Positions 26,778 to 36,400 of a DNA stretch of 64,000 nucleotides are shown one piece after another. Below the pieces are notes generated by a model. That model made no database searches. It had not been told where the DNA came from and worked only from the letters and a program-made list of their open reading frames with translations. The stretch is from Dyadobacter sp. 676. GTDB lineage: Bacteria > Bacteroidota > Bacteroidia > Cytophagales > Spirosomataceae. Within the stretch, counting starts at the first letter, position 1; each line of letters begins with the position of its first letter. The position numbers and the translations under genes are program-made. The stretch is taken from assembly GCF_040448675.1 (NCBI RefSeq), contig NZ_CP159289.1, forward strand, positions 3,621,001 through 3,685,000. The letters run 5' to 3'.

Positions 26778-27769
26778 GAATTGAAGTTTTTAATATTTAC
26801 TAACCCGCAGAAGTGTAAACCAAAACGGAACCACGTCAATATCCTTGATATTAATGCCGTTACACAGATAAGAGAACAACCATATGTCCTTGGCTCTATC
26901 TTCATTTGTGCCAGGGATAGTCTGGTAGTTGAAGAGCTGTTCAATCTGGTTGCTTTTGAGATCCTTTTTGATATTCCTGCCTGTTGGGATCTGGAATTTG
27001 TTCCTCTTGAATGGATAGTCATCCCGGTGCATGTAGCCTTGCTCGATTGCCTGATTCACGATTGTGCGAAAACTGCGCAAGTATATCCCAATGGTTGTAG
27101 TAGATCGCCCCTCTTGGAGCATATGCTTACAGAACTTCTCAAGGAAATCAGGCGTGATGTCTTCATACCGGATTTTTTTCGAGAACTCCCTCAGTGAGTT
27201 AAGTGCTGTCTGGTATGAGCTGCTGGTAGATATTCGGTCTTCTTCTTGGAGTTTGGCAATGTAGTCTTCCATTAACTCATAGATACTTTTCGCGCCCCTC
27301 TTGGCTTTATCCCCTAGCATTGCTTTTTCGAAGGCCTTGAACGAAAATACTGGAAGTGCTCTGATGATTTGATGCGCTTCGTTTTCACGTGCAAGCACTT
27401 TGAGTTTTGCCTCTCGGAGCTTTTCATTCCGGTTCTTGGGATTCACCATTTGCTGATAGTCTTCTGGCGTAAGATCGATTCCAAGTCGGTAGTCTTTGAA
27501 CGTCCTTTGATAGGTAACTCTGAGCTTGAGAGGGTAGGTGCCGTCTTGCTTAATACGGCGAGTGTCTAGTACCACCTTTGCGGTGACTGTTGATTGTTCC
27601 ATTTTTATTTACTGTTTAAAATTTGCAAGCGTTTTTACAAACAGCAGCTACAAAGGCTAACTAAAAGGTACAAAATTTTGTTGCCTGTTTTTAGTGTAAA
27701 TGTTTGATTATTAGTAAATTATACTAACATCAATAAGCGCTAACAAACAGTAATAAAAGGTATGAGTAG

Positions 27770-27813
27770 GACTGTTAATCAGAGGGTCGCTGGTTCGAGC
27801 CCAGCTTCGGGAG
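27770..27813 (+). repeat. attR: 44-bp direct repeat of tRNA-Asn 3' end
   Basis: Exact copy of 17228-17271 without the 5' half of the tRNA, so it is not a tRNA gene. Marks the right end of the island. Confidence 0.93.
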
Positions 27814-27825
27814 TAACCTGATTTT

Positions 27826-27864
27826 AAGTGCCTGATAATCAATGAGTTATCAGGCACTTTTTTT
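27826..27864 (+). terminator. displaced original terminator of tRNA-Asn
   Basis: A perfect 13-bp stem (AAGTGCCTGATAA and complement), 8-nt loop and T run, 12 nt after attR. Its position relative to the tRNA 3' end matches a native tRNA terminator. Confidence 0.8.
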
Positions 27865-27893
27865 GTTGCACATGTTATGAACAGGCGAACGAT

Positions 27894-28718
27894 TTAAGGC
27901 ATATAATTTATCAAAGTTGAATAATATCCATTCATGAATGCGTTATTCATAATGCTCCCGTCCGTGGCATCCACGCCACCGTCGAGATTCAGATCGCTAA
28001 AAGAGGTATTGGTCGAAAGTGCCTTTCAGAAAATCGTTGTTAGCGATCGACATGTCCGTGGCATCGACGGCCCCGTCGCTATTTACGTCTCCCGCCCACA
28101 TGTACCATTTTCCATTGATGAGGCCCATTTGGGCAGGATCGCCAGGCAGCTGGCTGGCCTTGCTAAGGGCTGTTGTAAAGTCGTAGATAGCTGTGCCTGC
28201 ATTGAAGGAAGCAATCGGGTTACTCAGAATGGCAACATGGTTTCTATGAAAAACCGCTACCCGTACCGGCGAACTTTGCCCGACGAATTTAGGGAGCGTA
28301 CCATCTACATCGACAACGGCCCCGTTGGGTTTCAGAAGGAGGCTTTTCGACTGGAGTTTTGCCGCAGGGTTTGCGGCATCGCGAATTTCGATCTTGATCC
28401 AGTCTACCACGGGACCGGCTACTCCCGCCGGATTACCGATGTTGTTGTAAACGACATTTCCTCCGTAGGGATCGGTGGTGGGTAGTAGGCCCGACTTCGC
28501 GCTAAAATAGGTTTGCAGACTGCTGGCCATGTTCGCCTGCCCCTGGCGGTAAGCGCCTATGAGCAGTACTTTGGTATCGAGCTGAACGAGGCTGCTATTC
28601 AACTCCCTTTTGATCCGGTTGCCGGCATTGTCATAGGTAAATTTGATCTGTGCTTGAATGATACCGGGAAAGTTATTGCGACGGCGAGAGTCATCATTCT
28701 CGTGAAGTGTGTGCTCAT
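27894..28718 (-). CDS. secreted protein with dockerin-like repeats, two frameshifts
   Basis: Start at 28718 gives a signal peptide region (MMTLAVAITFPVS), then KFTYDNAGNRIKREL, a YD-like N-terminus seen on many Bacteroidota secreted proteins. The C-terminus has two calcium-loop repeats, DVNSDGAVDATDMSIANNDF and DLNLDGGVDATDGSIMNNAF, each like a type I dockerin half. Two one-base changes are needed: one extra A (TT at 28654-28655 on the plus strand) and one fewer (TTT at 28024-28026). The middle is unrecognised. This is the first chromosomal gene beyond the island. Confidence 0.6.
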
Positions 28719-28751
28719 AAGCGAAATGATTAGGGTTAATATTGTGACATG

Positions 28752-29303
28752 TTAAAAACAATCGGTTTCTCCGTTCATTACCGATTTGTCGAGTGTGCCC
28801 TCTTTACCGGCTTGAACGGGGAAGTAGCATCCACTTTTTGTTCGGAATACTTCCGCCCCGCTTCCGCAGATGATGGCGCATGCGTGGCCCTCGACGATGT
28901 CTTTTTTCGCTCGAATATCGTCCACACGCATTTTATATCGGAACGCTCCTTTATACCGGGATCCATCCGGCCTTAATCCGTTCCAACCATACTCATGAAC
29001 AGGCATTTTGGAATTGAAATAGGGCTTCTGGTAGAGCATCGTATCTCCCTCTGCACTGTATACCGCGAAGCCCCAAACGTTTGTAACGACATCATTGACG
29101 ACAGGGTAGAAATAATCATTCACACCGTCTTTATTGGGAGTGAATACATTTGGTACGTAGATCCGCTTCTTTTCATAAGAAAATTCGACGGGCTGGGTGC
29201 CGCAGCAGGATTCGTATTCTTCGGGCACGGGCTTCCTGCCAGACTGGTTCAAGGATGTGCCGACAGCTCCGAACAGAAGTAATAGTAAAATTGAACTTTT
29301 CAT
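28752..29303 (-). CDS. CHU_C/gliding-type C-terminal domain protein
   Basis: 183 residues. The ATG at 29303 begins a signal peptide (MKSSILLLLLFGAVGTSL). The body is essentially one type B T9SS sorting domain: YVPNVFTPNKDGVNDYFYPV, then GFAVYSAEGDTMLY and EYGWNGLRPDGSRYKGAFRYKMR. Normally this domain ends a large adhesin or enzyme; here it is nearly the whole protein. The tail has several cysteines. It may be a stand-alone small surface protein or a remnant. A 33-nt gap separates it from the next gene. Confidence 0.7.
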   Translation of the reverse strand: MKSSILLLLLFGAVGTSLNQSGRKPVPEEYESCCGTQPVEFSYEKKRIYVPNVFTPNKDGVNDYFYPVVNDVVTNVWGFAVYSAEGDTMLYQKPYFNSKMPVHEYGWNGLRPDGSRYKGAFRYKMRVDDIRAKKDIVEGHACAIICGSGAEVFRTKSGCYFPVQAGKEGTLDKSVMNGETDCF

Positions 29304-29344
29304 ACAAGTGCATGTTTTGGTGATAAAATGTAAAGTCTTCGGCA

Positions 29345-30709
29345 TTACTTAATTTTGACTATCCAAAAATCAAAAGAGCCATTTGTATCAGAACTTTTTT
29401 GCCCCGATTTCGGAGACGCGCTGCTACCGGCTAGCAGGTATCCGCCATCGGTTCCTGGTATCATTGAAAACAAATGATCTGTACTGGTCCCTCCGAAAGA
29501 CTTGTCCCAAAGTTTGTTCCCATCAGAATCGATATTGATAAGCCAAAAATCCGAGTCGCCAGTATTGCCAAGGGGAAGCGAGGTCTTGCTGCCAGAATTG
29601 CCTGAATTGCTGTATCCACCTACCAGGAATCCCCCATTATAGGAAACTGGATTGCAGTCTGGAACATCGTCTAAGGTTCCTCCGAACGTTTTATCCCATA
29701 GCTTGCTACCTTTTTCATCAGTTCTGACTATCCAATAATCCATAAAGCCGTTGGTAATATCTGTAACATCACCTGATGGCGAATAGTCGGTGTCAGTTAT
29801 GCCCACGAAAATATGGCCGCTGTTTTGTGAGTTCGCAATACCCAATATAGATTCGTCCTTGTAACCTCCGAAGGCGCTGTCCCAAATTTTATGGCCATTG
29901 GCGTCGATTTTTATAGCCCAAAAATCCGAACCTCCGTTTGTTTCTTGGGATTTGTCTCCGGATGATGTTGAGCTGCTATTACCAGCGAGTAAAAACGCTT
30001 TGTCGTTCGTAGGTATAATCTTCCACAAAGTCTCCCAGCCAGCCCCTCCGAAAACCTTATCCCAGATTTTTTCGCCTGATGCATTTATTTTTACAACCCA
30101 AAAGTCACTTGATCCGATTGTCGTTCCAGTCTCCGGAATGATAGTATTTCCGGCCAATAAAAATCCACCATCCTCGGTAGCAACGGCGCCTCTTAAATAA
30201 TCATTAGCCTCCATTCCAAAGCTTTTTTCCCAAATCTTGTTGCCATTATCGTCGATTTTCACAACCCAGTAGTCATAGTCGGGCTTGGCATTACTGCCGG
30301 TAGTTTTGTTTCCTGTTGGCCCGGATTGGCTATATCCTCCAAGTAAAAATCCCCCGTCGGAAGCTTTTACAAGGCATTTCAGAACATCACTCCTGAACCC
30401 GCCAAATGTCTTATCCCAGATTTTATTGCCGTTAGCGTCTATCTTGATAACCCAGTAATCTCCTCCACTAAAATGGTTTTGAGACTTGTCACCCGAAATA
30501 TTCGAGAAACTATCGCCGCCCAGCAAATACCCACCATCCGGCGTCGGTATTATGGCGGAGAACTTTTCCGATCCCTCTCCACCGAAGCTTTTATCCCACA
30601 CAATATCCCCGTGAACTGTTTCAATTGTAGAAGTTTGGACGGGATTGTCGCATCCAGAAAATGGTGCCAACCCGATGGTTATAAAAGTTAATAGAAAGTA
30701 TTTTTGCAT
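29345..30709 (-). CDS. lipoprotein with repeated W-D-K-x-F-G-G units
   Basis: 454 residues. The lipoprotein signal (MQKYFLLTFITIGLAPFSGC, Cys20) predicts anchoring to a membrane. The rest is seven to eight tandem units of about 50-60 residues, each with IWDKTFGG, a loop, DGGYLLAG and DFWVVKID. The regular W/F-G-G pattern suggests a beta-propeller. Similar proteins are common in Bacteroidota and usually unannotated. Function unknown. The unusually regular repeats keep the frame intact. Confidence 0.75.
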   Translation of the reverse strand: MQKYFLLTFITIGLAPFSGCDNPVQTSTIETVHGDIVWDKSFGGEGSEKFSAIIPTPDGGYLLGGDSFSNISGDKSQNHFSGGDYWVIKIDANGNKIWDKTFGGFRSDVLKCLVKASDGGFLLGGYSQSGPTGNKTTGSNAKPDYDYWVVKIDDNGNKIWEKSFGMEANDYLRGAVATEDGGFLLAGNTIIPETGTTIGSSDFWVVKINASGEKIWDKVFGGAGWETLWKIIPTNDKAFLLAGNSSSTSSGDKSQETNGGSDFWAIKIDANGHKIWDSAFGGYKDESILGIANSQNSGHIFVGITDTDYSPSGDVTDITNGFMDYWIVRTDEKGSKLWDKTFGGTLDDVPDCNPVSYNGGFLVGGYSNSGNSGSKTSLPLGNTGDSDFWLINIDSDGNKLWDKSFGGTSTDHLFSMIPGTDGGYLLAGSSASPKSGQKSSDTNGSFDFWIVKIK

Positions 30710-30767
30710 AATGATAATGAGACAGGAGATGAAAATTTCCTACAACGTTTAATTAAAATTCCATTCT

Positions 30768-31197
30768 TTAATTAGCCCAAATCAGGATCACTACCAGATT
30801 TACCCCCAGGCCAATACCCCAATTTGACCAGACCTTTCGCTGTTTTATTTTCTTTGCCTTTTTAGTGTAAGCCTTATAGTATGAGGCTTGCTTGAATAAT
30901 TCTTCATTAGGAATATCCCAGGTTTTCAATTTTAGGATTAGTAGAAGAGCATAAGATGGCGGGAATAAGACCGATTACCGGTGAAAGGAGACTGGTTAAC
31001 AATGTGCCGGTCGCTGCACCTTTATATCGTTTATAATGCCGGGCTGCGTCGATCTGGCCTTTAATGCTCAAATCTTCCGGTTGTTTTAATGTGTACAGTT
31101 GTGGATTTTGCACGTTCGCCATTGAATCGGCAGGAGCCTGAGCTAAGCTCGAAAGGGACAAAAGAACCGTTAGCACGAAGGGTAATATAATTTTCAT
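30768..31197 (-). CDS. small secreted/membrane protein, frameshifted
   Basis: Signal peptide (MKIILPFVLTVLLSLSSLAQA), then a short soluble part, a hydrophobic segment (GTLLTSLLSPVIGLIPAILC) and, after removing one base from the T4 run at 30930-30933, a C-terminal part. That part begins KLKTWDIPNEELFKQASYY and ends in a second membrane segment (IGLGVNLVVILIW). About 142 residues in the corrected frame. The arrangement resembles small Bacteroidota proteins of unknown role; no family assigned. Confidence 0.6.
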
Positions 31198-31367
31198 GAT
31201 GATGGTGGTATAGTTATATTAATAGTTATGAATTTTCGGAAAATGGAATTTACTTTACACGCAACCGAGGCGAGAGTATAACTTGACCAAGTTCAGGTAT
31301 TTTATGTTTGATTTACAAAACCGATGATCAAAATGGCATGATGGATGTCCAATCGGAAATACACTAG

Positions 31368-32378
31368 CTATTTGACGAGACCAACAGGCATCGAATTTCC
31401 TTTTTTATGGTTGATTTTGAATCGATAAATTGGAATTATATCTATCTGTTTGGGACCTCCTATTCGAATTGCCAAATCGCCTGACCCTGTCGTTCCGATT
31501 CTCCCACCGCCGGGAAAATAATACGGCGAAAAGGCATTTGGTTGCTCGTGGAAAAATCCTGGACGATCATAATAGAAATCAAACCCAAGTTTAGTGATTG
31601 GAAAATACTCGCCAGAGGAACTAACTTTCAGTATCCGATCGCCATCCGAGACCGCGTAGATTCCTGAGGGATCTAGTTTCACTCTTCTCTTTTTACCTTT
31701 GTATGTTCTGTCTACTTCAATAACACCTTTTTTGGTGATAGTGATAAATATGTCAGTGCTGATATCCGGTTTATTCATTTTAAAATGTGTATAGTCTCTG
31801 TAAATGCCAGCAGCAGGCTTGGTAGCTACATACATAGGTACGTTGAGTTTTTCCAGGCTATCCAGATGATTTAGGTCGACCCGCCGGACAAACAAAGTAT
31901 CATACGCCGGCTTTGCAATCTCCGTATGAACCTGTTTCGATACCTCGCAGAATAGTTCGTTTATCCGCCCAAAGGGATCGCCGCTGCTCAGCTGGTAGAT
32001 TGTATCAATTGAACAAATCGGAGCATATTGATCTTCGCCGGTTTGGGAGTATAATCTCATGGATAATATCAGCTTTGCCGGGCTGGAACCACAGTTTAAG
32101 AAGAAGTTCTCCAGGATGAGGACGCCTTCCCTGTTTTGATCAGCGAATTGGCTCGTGAAGAAGTTGCTAATGCTATCAGCAAGAGCACCCTTAAACCTAA
32201 TGTTAGCCAGGCCGGAATAGCCTTTAATGGGCATGTAGCCCAATAGCAGGTGATTAGTTCTTCGGTCAATCGAAATCATGCCATTCCGAGTTTGCTTGCC
32301 AGAGCAAGTAAAGTTAAAACTTAAATATTGGTCTTGCCCAAAGGAGTAATGCCAGCAGGCTATTGCCAATAAAGTCAA
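31368..32378 (-). CDS. hypothetical secreted protein
   Basis: 336 residues with a signal-like N-terminus (TLLAIACWHYSFGQ). The reading frame opens on a TTG at 32378 because no ATG or GTG is suitably placed; a start lost to a small indel is possible. The mature part is a mix of beta strands with no recognised motif (for example NHLLLGYMPIKGYSGL and DRILKVSSSGEYFPI). It is on the same strand as the toxin and lipoprotein genes upstream. Confidence 0.6.
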   Translation of the reverse strand: MTLLAIACWHYSFGQDQYLSFNFTCSGKQTRNGMISIDRRTNHLLLGYMPIKGYSGLANIRFKGALADSISNFFTSQFADQNREGVLILENFFLNCGSSPAKLILSMRLYSQTGEDQYAPICSIDTIYQLSSGDPFGRINELFCEVSKQVHTEIAKPAYDTLFVRRVDLNHLDSLEKLNVPMYVATKPAAGIYRDYTHFKMNKPDISTDIFITITKKGVIEVDRTYKGKKRRVKLDPSGIYAVSDGDRILKVSSSGEYFPITKLGFDFYYDRPGFFHEQPNAFSPYYFPGGGRIGTTGSGDLAIRIGGPKQIDIIPIYRFKINHKKGNSMPVGLVK

Positions 32379-32544
32379 GTAAAGTTTATGTCTTATTTCT
32401 GAAAATTAATAGGAGGGAAAAAGATATTGTTCATAATTTAACTTTTTGGGATGACGGACATTCACTATTGAAACGTAAGGGACAATAACGGATATAGAGA
32501 GAAGCTAATATCTATGCTTTGCGCCGTAGAGAATTTCTATTTGT

Positions 32545-32991
32545 CTACTTATAGGTAATTGTAAAATTGTTCTTTTTCAGATCCTCCAAAGTGAATACGT
32601 AATGTTTCAACACCTTGCTCTTTATCTCTATCGAGTCGCAATCATAAAACCTGCCTCCTTGATAAAAATGGTGTGAATCAATGAAGTAAATTTCCTCCGA
32701 TTTTCCATTGGAAAGCCTATTTTCCCAGCAAACCCTAGAATTATGCCAATCTAGTCTCGAATTAGATAGCAAAACCTCTCCGTCTAAGCCACAATGTGTT
32801 AGATTATTGTGTGTTAGATTATAGAATTTTAGAGCAAAAATTATGGAATCAGATGATGCATTTTCGATTACAATACCGTGATGGCAATCAGGGCCTTCTC
32901 GATGACAGGTGTTCGCCAAAGAAAGTGGGACCAATAGCAACAATAGGAATAGTTTGAATTTGATGGACGTCCTTGGATGATCAGTTGTCAT
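32545..32991 (-). CDS. small lipoprotein, paralogue of its upstream neighbour
   Basis: 148 residues, with a hydrophobic leader (FKLFLLLLLVPLSLANTC) ending in a lipobox-like cysteine followed by HREGPDCHH. The mature parts of this protein and the next share NGKxxExYxID and KVLKHYxxTLxDLKxNNFxITY. Its ATG overlaps the stop of the upstream copy by 11 nt, showing tandem duplication and coupling. Being directly downstream of an RHS toxin, the pair are candidate immunity proteins. That is inference. Confidence 0.65.
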   Translation of the reverse strand: MTTDHPRTSIKFKLFLLLLLVPLSLANTCHREGPDCHHGIVIENASSDSIIFALKFYNLTHNNLTHCGLDGEVLLSNSRLDWHNSRVCWENRLSNGKSEEIYFIDSHHFYQGGRFYDCDSIEIKSKVLKHYVFTLEDLKKNNFTITYK

Positions 32992-33391
32992 AGGTTATAA
33001 TAAAATTATTTCTCTTTAAGTCGTCAAGAGTGAGCTCGTAATGCTTCAATACTTTATTTTTGATCGGTATCGAATCACAATGGTAGAAGCCGACGCCTGA
33101 AATAAATTTTCTTGGATCAATTACGTACATTTCAGCAGTTTTTCCGTTTCCCAGTTCTTGCTCCCAACAGTATCTTGGTAAGTCTAAAATAACCTCGTCG
33201 GTAGGGGCCGCGTTGGAATAAAAAACCATAGTGCAGAGGCCACTGCCGTTAGTTCCTTTAAGTGCATAAATTATAGTGTCACTCGAATTGTTTTTTGAAA
33301 ATGATGTTATGATGGCAGTTTGGACCCTCGCGATGGCAGGCACTCGCGAAGAGAGCAATTGTACTTATTAATAGAAGTAATTTCAGTTTCA
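32981..33391 (-). CDS. small lipoprotein, tandem paralogue, frameshifted
   Basis: Start at 33391 gives MKLKLLLLISTIALFASACHREGPNCHH, cited here only for its lipobox cysteine at about 19; the frame breaks in a T6 run (33291-33296). With five T it continues as NNSSDTIIYALKG and matches the downstream paralogue to the end. It begins 15 nt after the toxin gene stop. The indel again looks like a homopolymer error. Confidence 0.65.
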
Positions 33392-33405
33392 TAGTATTTT
33401 GCTGG

Positions 33406-36400
33406 TTATCTGTTGTATCTCCATGCATTAATTAGCCCATGCACAACGGGATCTACCATTCCAGGGTTGAGCATAGAAAAGTAGTCCCAAAAATTTGCCT
33501 TTACATGTAAACTCTCGAGGCGACTTACATTTAGCCCGCTTGCATAGTTTACATATTGTAATCGCGTGTTGGAGCCATCAAAGTTTAGAGGATTTCGATC
33601 GAAGTCCCATCCTAAGTTTGTTCGTGGATCTCGGGATGTCCAGTCATCCCTACTTGTGCCATCATTTTGAAAACCCGCTATATTCTTATTGAAGTAAAGA
33701 AATGCCCGTCTGTTCGCGTCTTGTTCAACCGGGTGAAAGTCGTGCTCCCCACTGCTTAATACACTTGTTATGCCTACTCTTGGATAATAGGCTGGCCCCA
33801 TCGATTGGCTTTGGATATAGTGACCGTACTCATGCTGAAAAAGTGGATTGTTCGCGTCGGGTGCTATGCTCGCATCGCCGATAATGTAGTTACCTTGTGT
33901 AAGGGCTCCCCAGTCTCCGGAGGTCCTGACAACTGTTGCTCCGTATTTGTACTCCACAGAATTTACATTTCCGAAAATGGTGTTTACCACATGCGCTGCC
34001 GATTGACCACCGAGAACCTGGGGCGCTTGCCAGGTAAAACGAGATACTAATTCCCAGAATCTCTTTTTGTTACTTTTATTCGGATCGGTTTGAAACAACC
34101 CGTTCCAGATTCGACCCTCCATTCTTACTCTATGTGTCGCTTCGGCAAAAGCTCCTTTTAGCCCGCCTGTTTTAATTAATCCGTGCCAAAAGCCCATTAG
34201 GCCCGATACGAGAAATTGCCCACTCGGATCAACATTCTTCAACGGATTATTCATCACATAACTATATCTGTTATAATCCTGCGTCGAATACGGATTCTGC
34301 ACATAATTATCCACACTCAACACCCTCCCCACGACCGGATCATACATCCGCCCATTCATATTGATCAAATTAAAATTCGTCAAATGCTCGTGTCCCGTAA
34401 ATCCGCGGTACAAGTAGCTAGTCGGAGCCGGAACATTGATGTAATCCCAGTTGGCTGGGTGGCGGAGGCGGCCCCATGCGTCGAAGTTTTGATCGAGAAT
34501 GACGGTGCCGTTGACGGCGGTCAGTGTCAGCAGCGAGCCCAGGTGGTCGGTATAGGTGTAGTAATATTGGTCGGCGCCGTTCTCGCGGATGACGAGGGCG
34601 GAAAGGCCTGCGGGCGTGTGTATGTAATGCAGGTGCTTGTCGGCGACTCCGGGCGTGATGTCCTTTTCGTAACTGCCGAAATAGTAATGCGTATTGATCA
34701 ATACGCCGTTCTTTTTCATAACGCCTTTGATGCGCTGGTAACCGGCGTCGTAGGTGTAGGTGAGCTCGTAAGGCTGACCTGAACCTTTTTCGGGGTAATC
34801 TTATCGGGCTGGTTGAAGGACGTGTAGGTAATGTCCTGGGTGAGTTGCGGCAGTGCGGTGGTGGGCGCTATGATGCCCGTGAGCGCATTGAGTTTCGCGG
34901 GATGGTAACTGAACTGCTGTCCGGCATCGGTTTTCGAAACAATGTTGCCCGAAGGTTCATACGCGACCGTCTGTGCGGGCTTGCCTGTTACGGTTGCCGT
35001 GAGCAGGCGGCTGAGGTTGTCGTAAGTGAAGCTCTCTTCCTTGTTTTTAATGTAATCCTTGCGTTTGGTCAGGTTGCCTTTGGGATAATCCTAGGTCAGT
35101 TCCAGGTTCTGGACCCCGGCAGTAGAAAACAGCTTCGGAATGCCGTAGTCGTAGTTGATCACCGATGATTTGCCGTTGCCGAGCGTGTAGGCAGTATTTT
35201 GCCCCAGCCCGTTCATGGCGGTATTGGTGTAAAGGGTTACGGAGCTATTGGTATTTTTAACGGTCGTCGGATAGCCGTTGGCATCATAAGCGTGATTGGT
35301 ACCAAACCCGGAAGGGTACAGAACAGAGGCAATATCCCCGTAATTATTGTAATATAGGTGGTTGTATACAGGCTGCCGTCGACGGTTTCTTTAATCGTCA
35401 GCATTCGCCCATAGGCATCGTAAGTATATTCTTCCAGGTTACCTGCAAAGCCAGTTACTTTTTCGATCTGATTGATCCCGTTCCCCGAAGCCCGGTACTG
35501 GTAAGTTGTTGCGGGCTCTCCTGCTTTGCTCTGCTGACGATCCTTCCGGCAACGTCGTAAGCCAATGTGTAGGTTGCCCCGTTGGCATTTGTTTGGGTCA
35601 CCAGCTCGCCCAGCGAGTTATAATCATATTGCGTCGTGCCGGCATTGGCGTCGGTCAGGTGGGTCTGACGGCCGTAAGCGTCGTATTGATTGCTGGCAAG
35701 CGTAAGAGCGCCATTTTTGACATCCTTGATCCCGCCGTGGCTGAAATAGGTGTATACCAATGTTCCGCCATCGTCGGTTGCACTGATTACCTTCCCACTG
35801 GCGTCCGTCTTCTGAGAGGTCGTGCCTGTTGGGGTAACTGTGGTGGTGGTAAGTTCTCCGCCGGCATAGGAGTAGCTGATCGTTTTGGTACCCAGCGCGC
35901 CGCTATTGATGTTATTAGGCCTGTTGTATTGGTCGTATTGGGTAGTGGTGGTGATATAGGTTTCGCCTGCTTTGTATGGCTGGGTATTCGAAACAATATT
36001 GCCCTTTGCATCATACGCCTGGACCTGTGTGATCGGCTGGTTGCCAAAGCCCTCGGTTTCTTTTTTGATCTCGCGGCCCAACAGATCGTACCATATTTTG
36101 ACATTAGGCTTGCCGGGATGTGAGACCAGGCTGTACCATACCGCCCCGCCAGCCAGGTCCCAGCCGTAGCTTTGTGTGATGTTATATGCAACCGGTGCCG
36201 GTGGCGCGGTAACCGTAGGTCTTCCGAACACATCATATTGGTAAGTTGTAACCAGCCCATCGACGCCCGTCGAAGTCAGCGGCTTGCCCCACCTGGGGTC
36301 ATAGGTGGCGCTGGAAGTCTGGCCAAGCTCGTTGACGCTGGATTCGGCATAGCGGCCTTTCGGATCGTATACGGACGACGTATTGCGTGGAGGGAAAGCG

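Larger units (their letters stand above)
25520..26838 (+). mobile_element. IS3-family insertion sequence (IS150-like) inside the integrase
   Basis: Ends TGAGGTGGCTCC (left) and TGACGTGGTTCC (right, read inward) form imperfect inverted repeats with similarity continuing for about 30 nt. They are flanked by a 3-bp target duplication ATA (25517-25519 and 26839-26841). Length is 1319 bp including one 16-bp GC-rich insert. It encodes orfA and orfB. Confidence 0.88.
25045..27602 (-). pseudogene. int: tyrosine recombinase (island integrase), split by an IS
   Basis: The N-terminal part (27602-26842) holds an Arm-type DNA-binding domain and a SAM-like core-binding domain, ending at the codons for NGINIKD. 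The catalytic part resumes at 25519. Deleting the IS plus one copy of the 3-bp duplication joins the two exactly in frame (NGINIKDICRLRYRDV). The catalytic region has TYVARHSYST, LGHKDRKTTQHYLDSF with the tyrosine nucleophile. The usual first arginine is N in CNGIN, as I recall for CTnDOT-like integrases. Position just inside attR fits excision and integration of this island. Inactive as it stands. Confidence 0.9.
17228..27813. mobile_element. tRNA-Asn integrative island, about 10.5 kb, integrase inactivated
   Basis: The region between the two 44-bp copies of the tRNA-Asn 3' end. A tyrosine integrase gene begins 168 nt inside the right end and points inward, the usual place. The island holds an IS3-family element (17471-18750), degraded coding remnants, AT-rich genes of unknown function, an SRAP fragment, a lipoprotein, a secreted subtilase and a second IS3-family element inside the integrase. 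No relaxase, replication or transfer genes are visible. It is therefore a fixed, decaying genomic island, not an active conjugative element. The original tRNA terminator appears to be displaced to 27826-27864. Confidence 0.88.

Noticed and set aside
27770..27813. Second tRNA-Asn gene
   Set aside because: Only the 3' 44 nt are present; the acceptor 5' strand and D arm are missing. It is the attR copy.
17228..27813. Conjugative element or prophage
   Set aside because: No relaxase, coupling protein, transfer, capsid or replication genes are visible; only an integrative island is supported.
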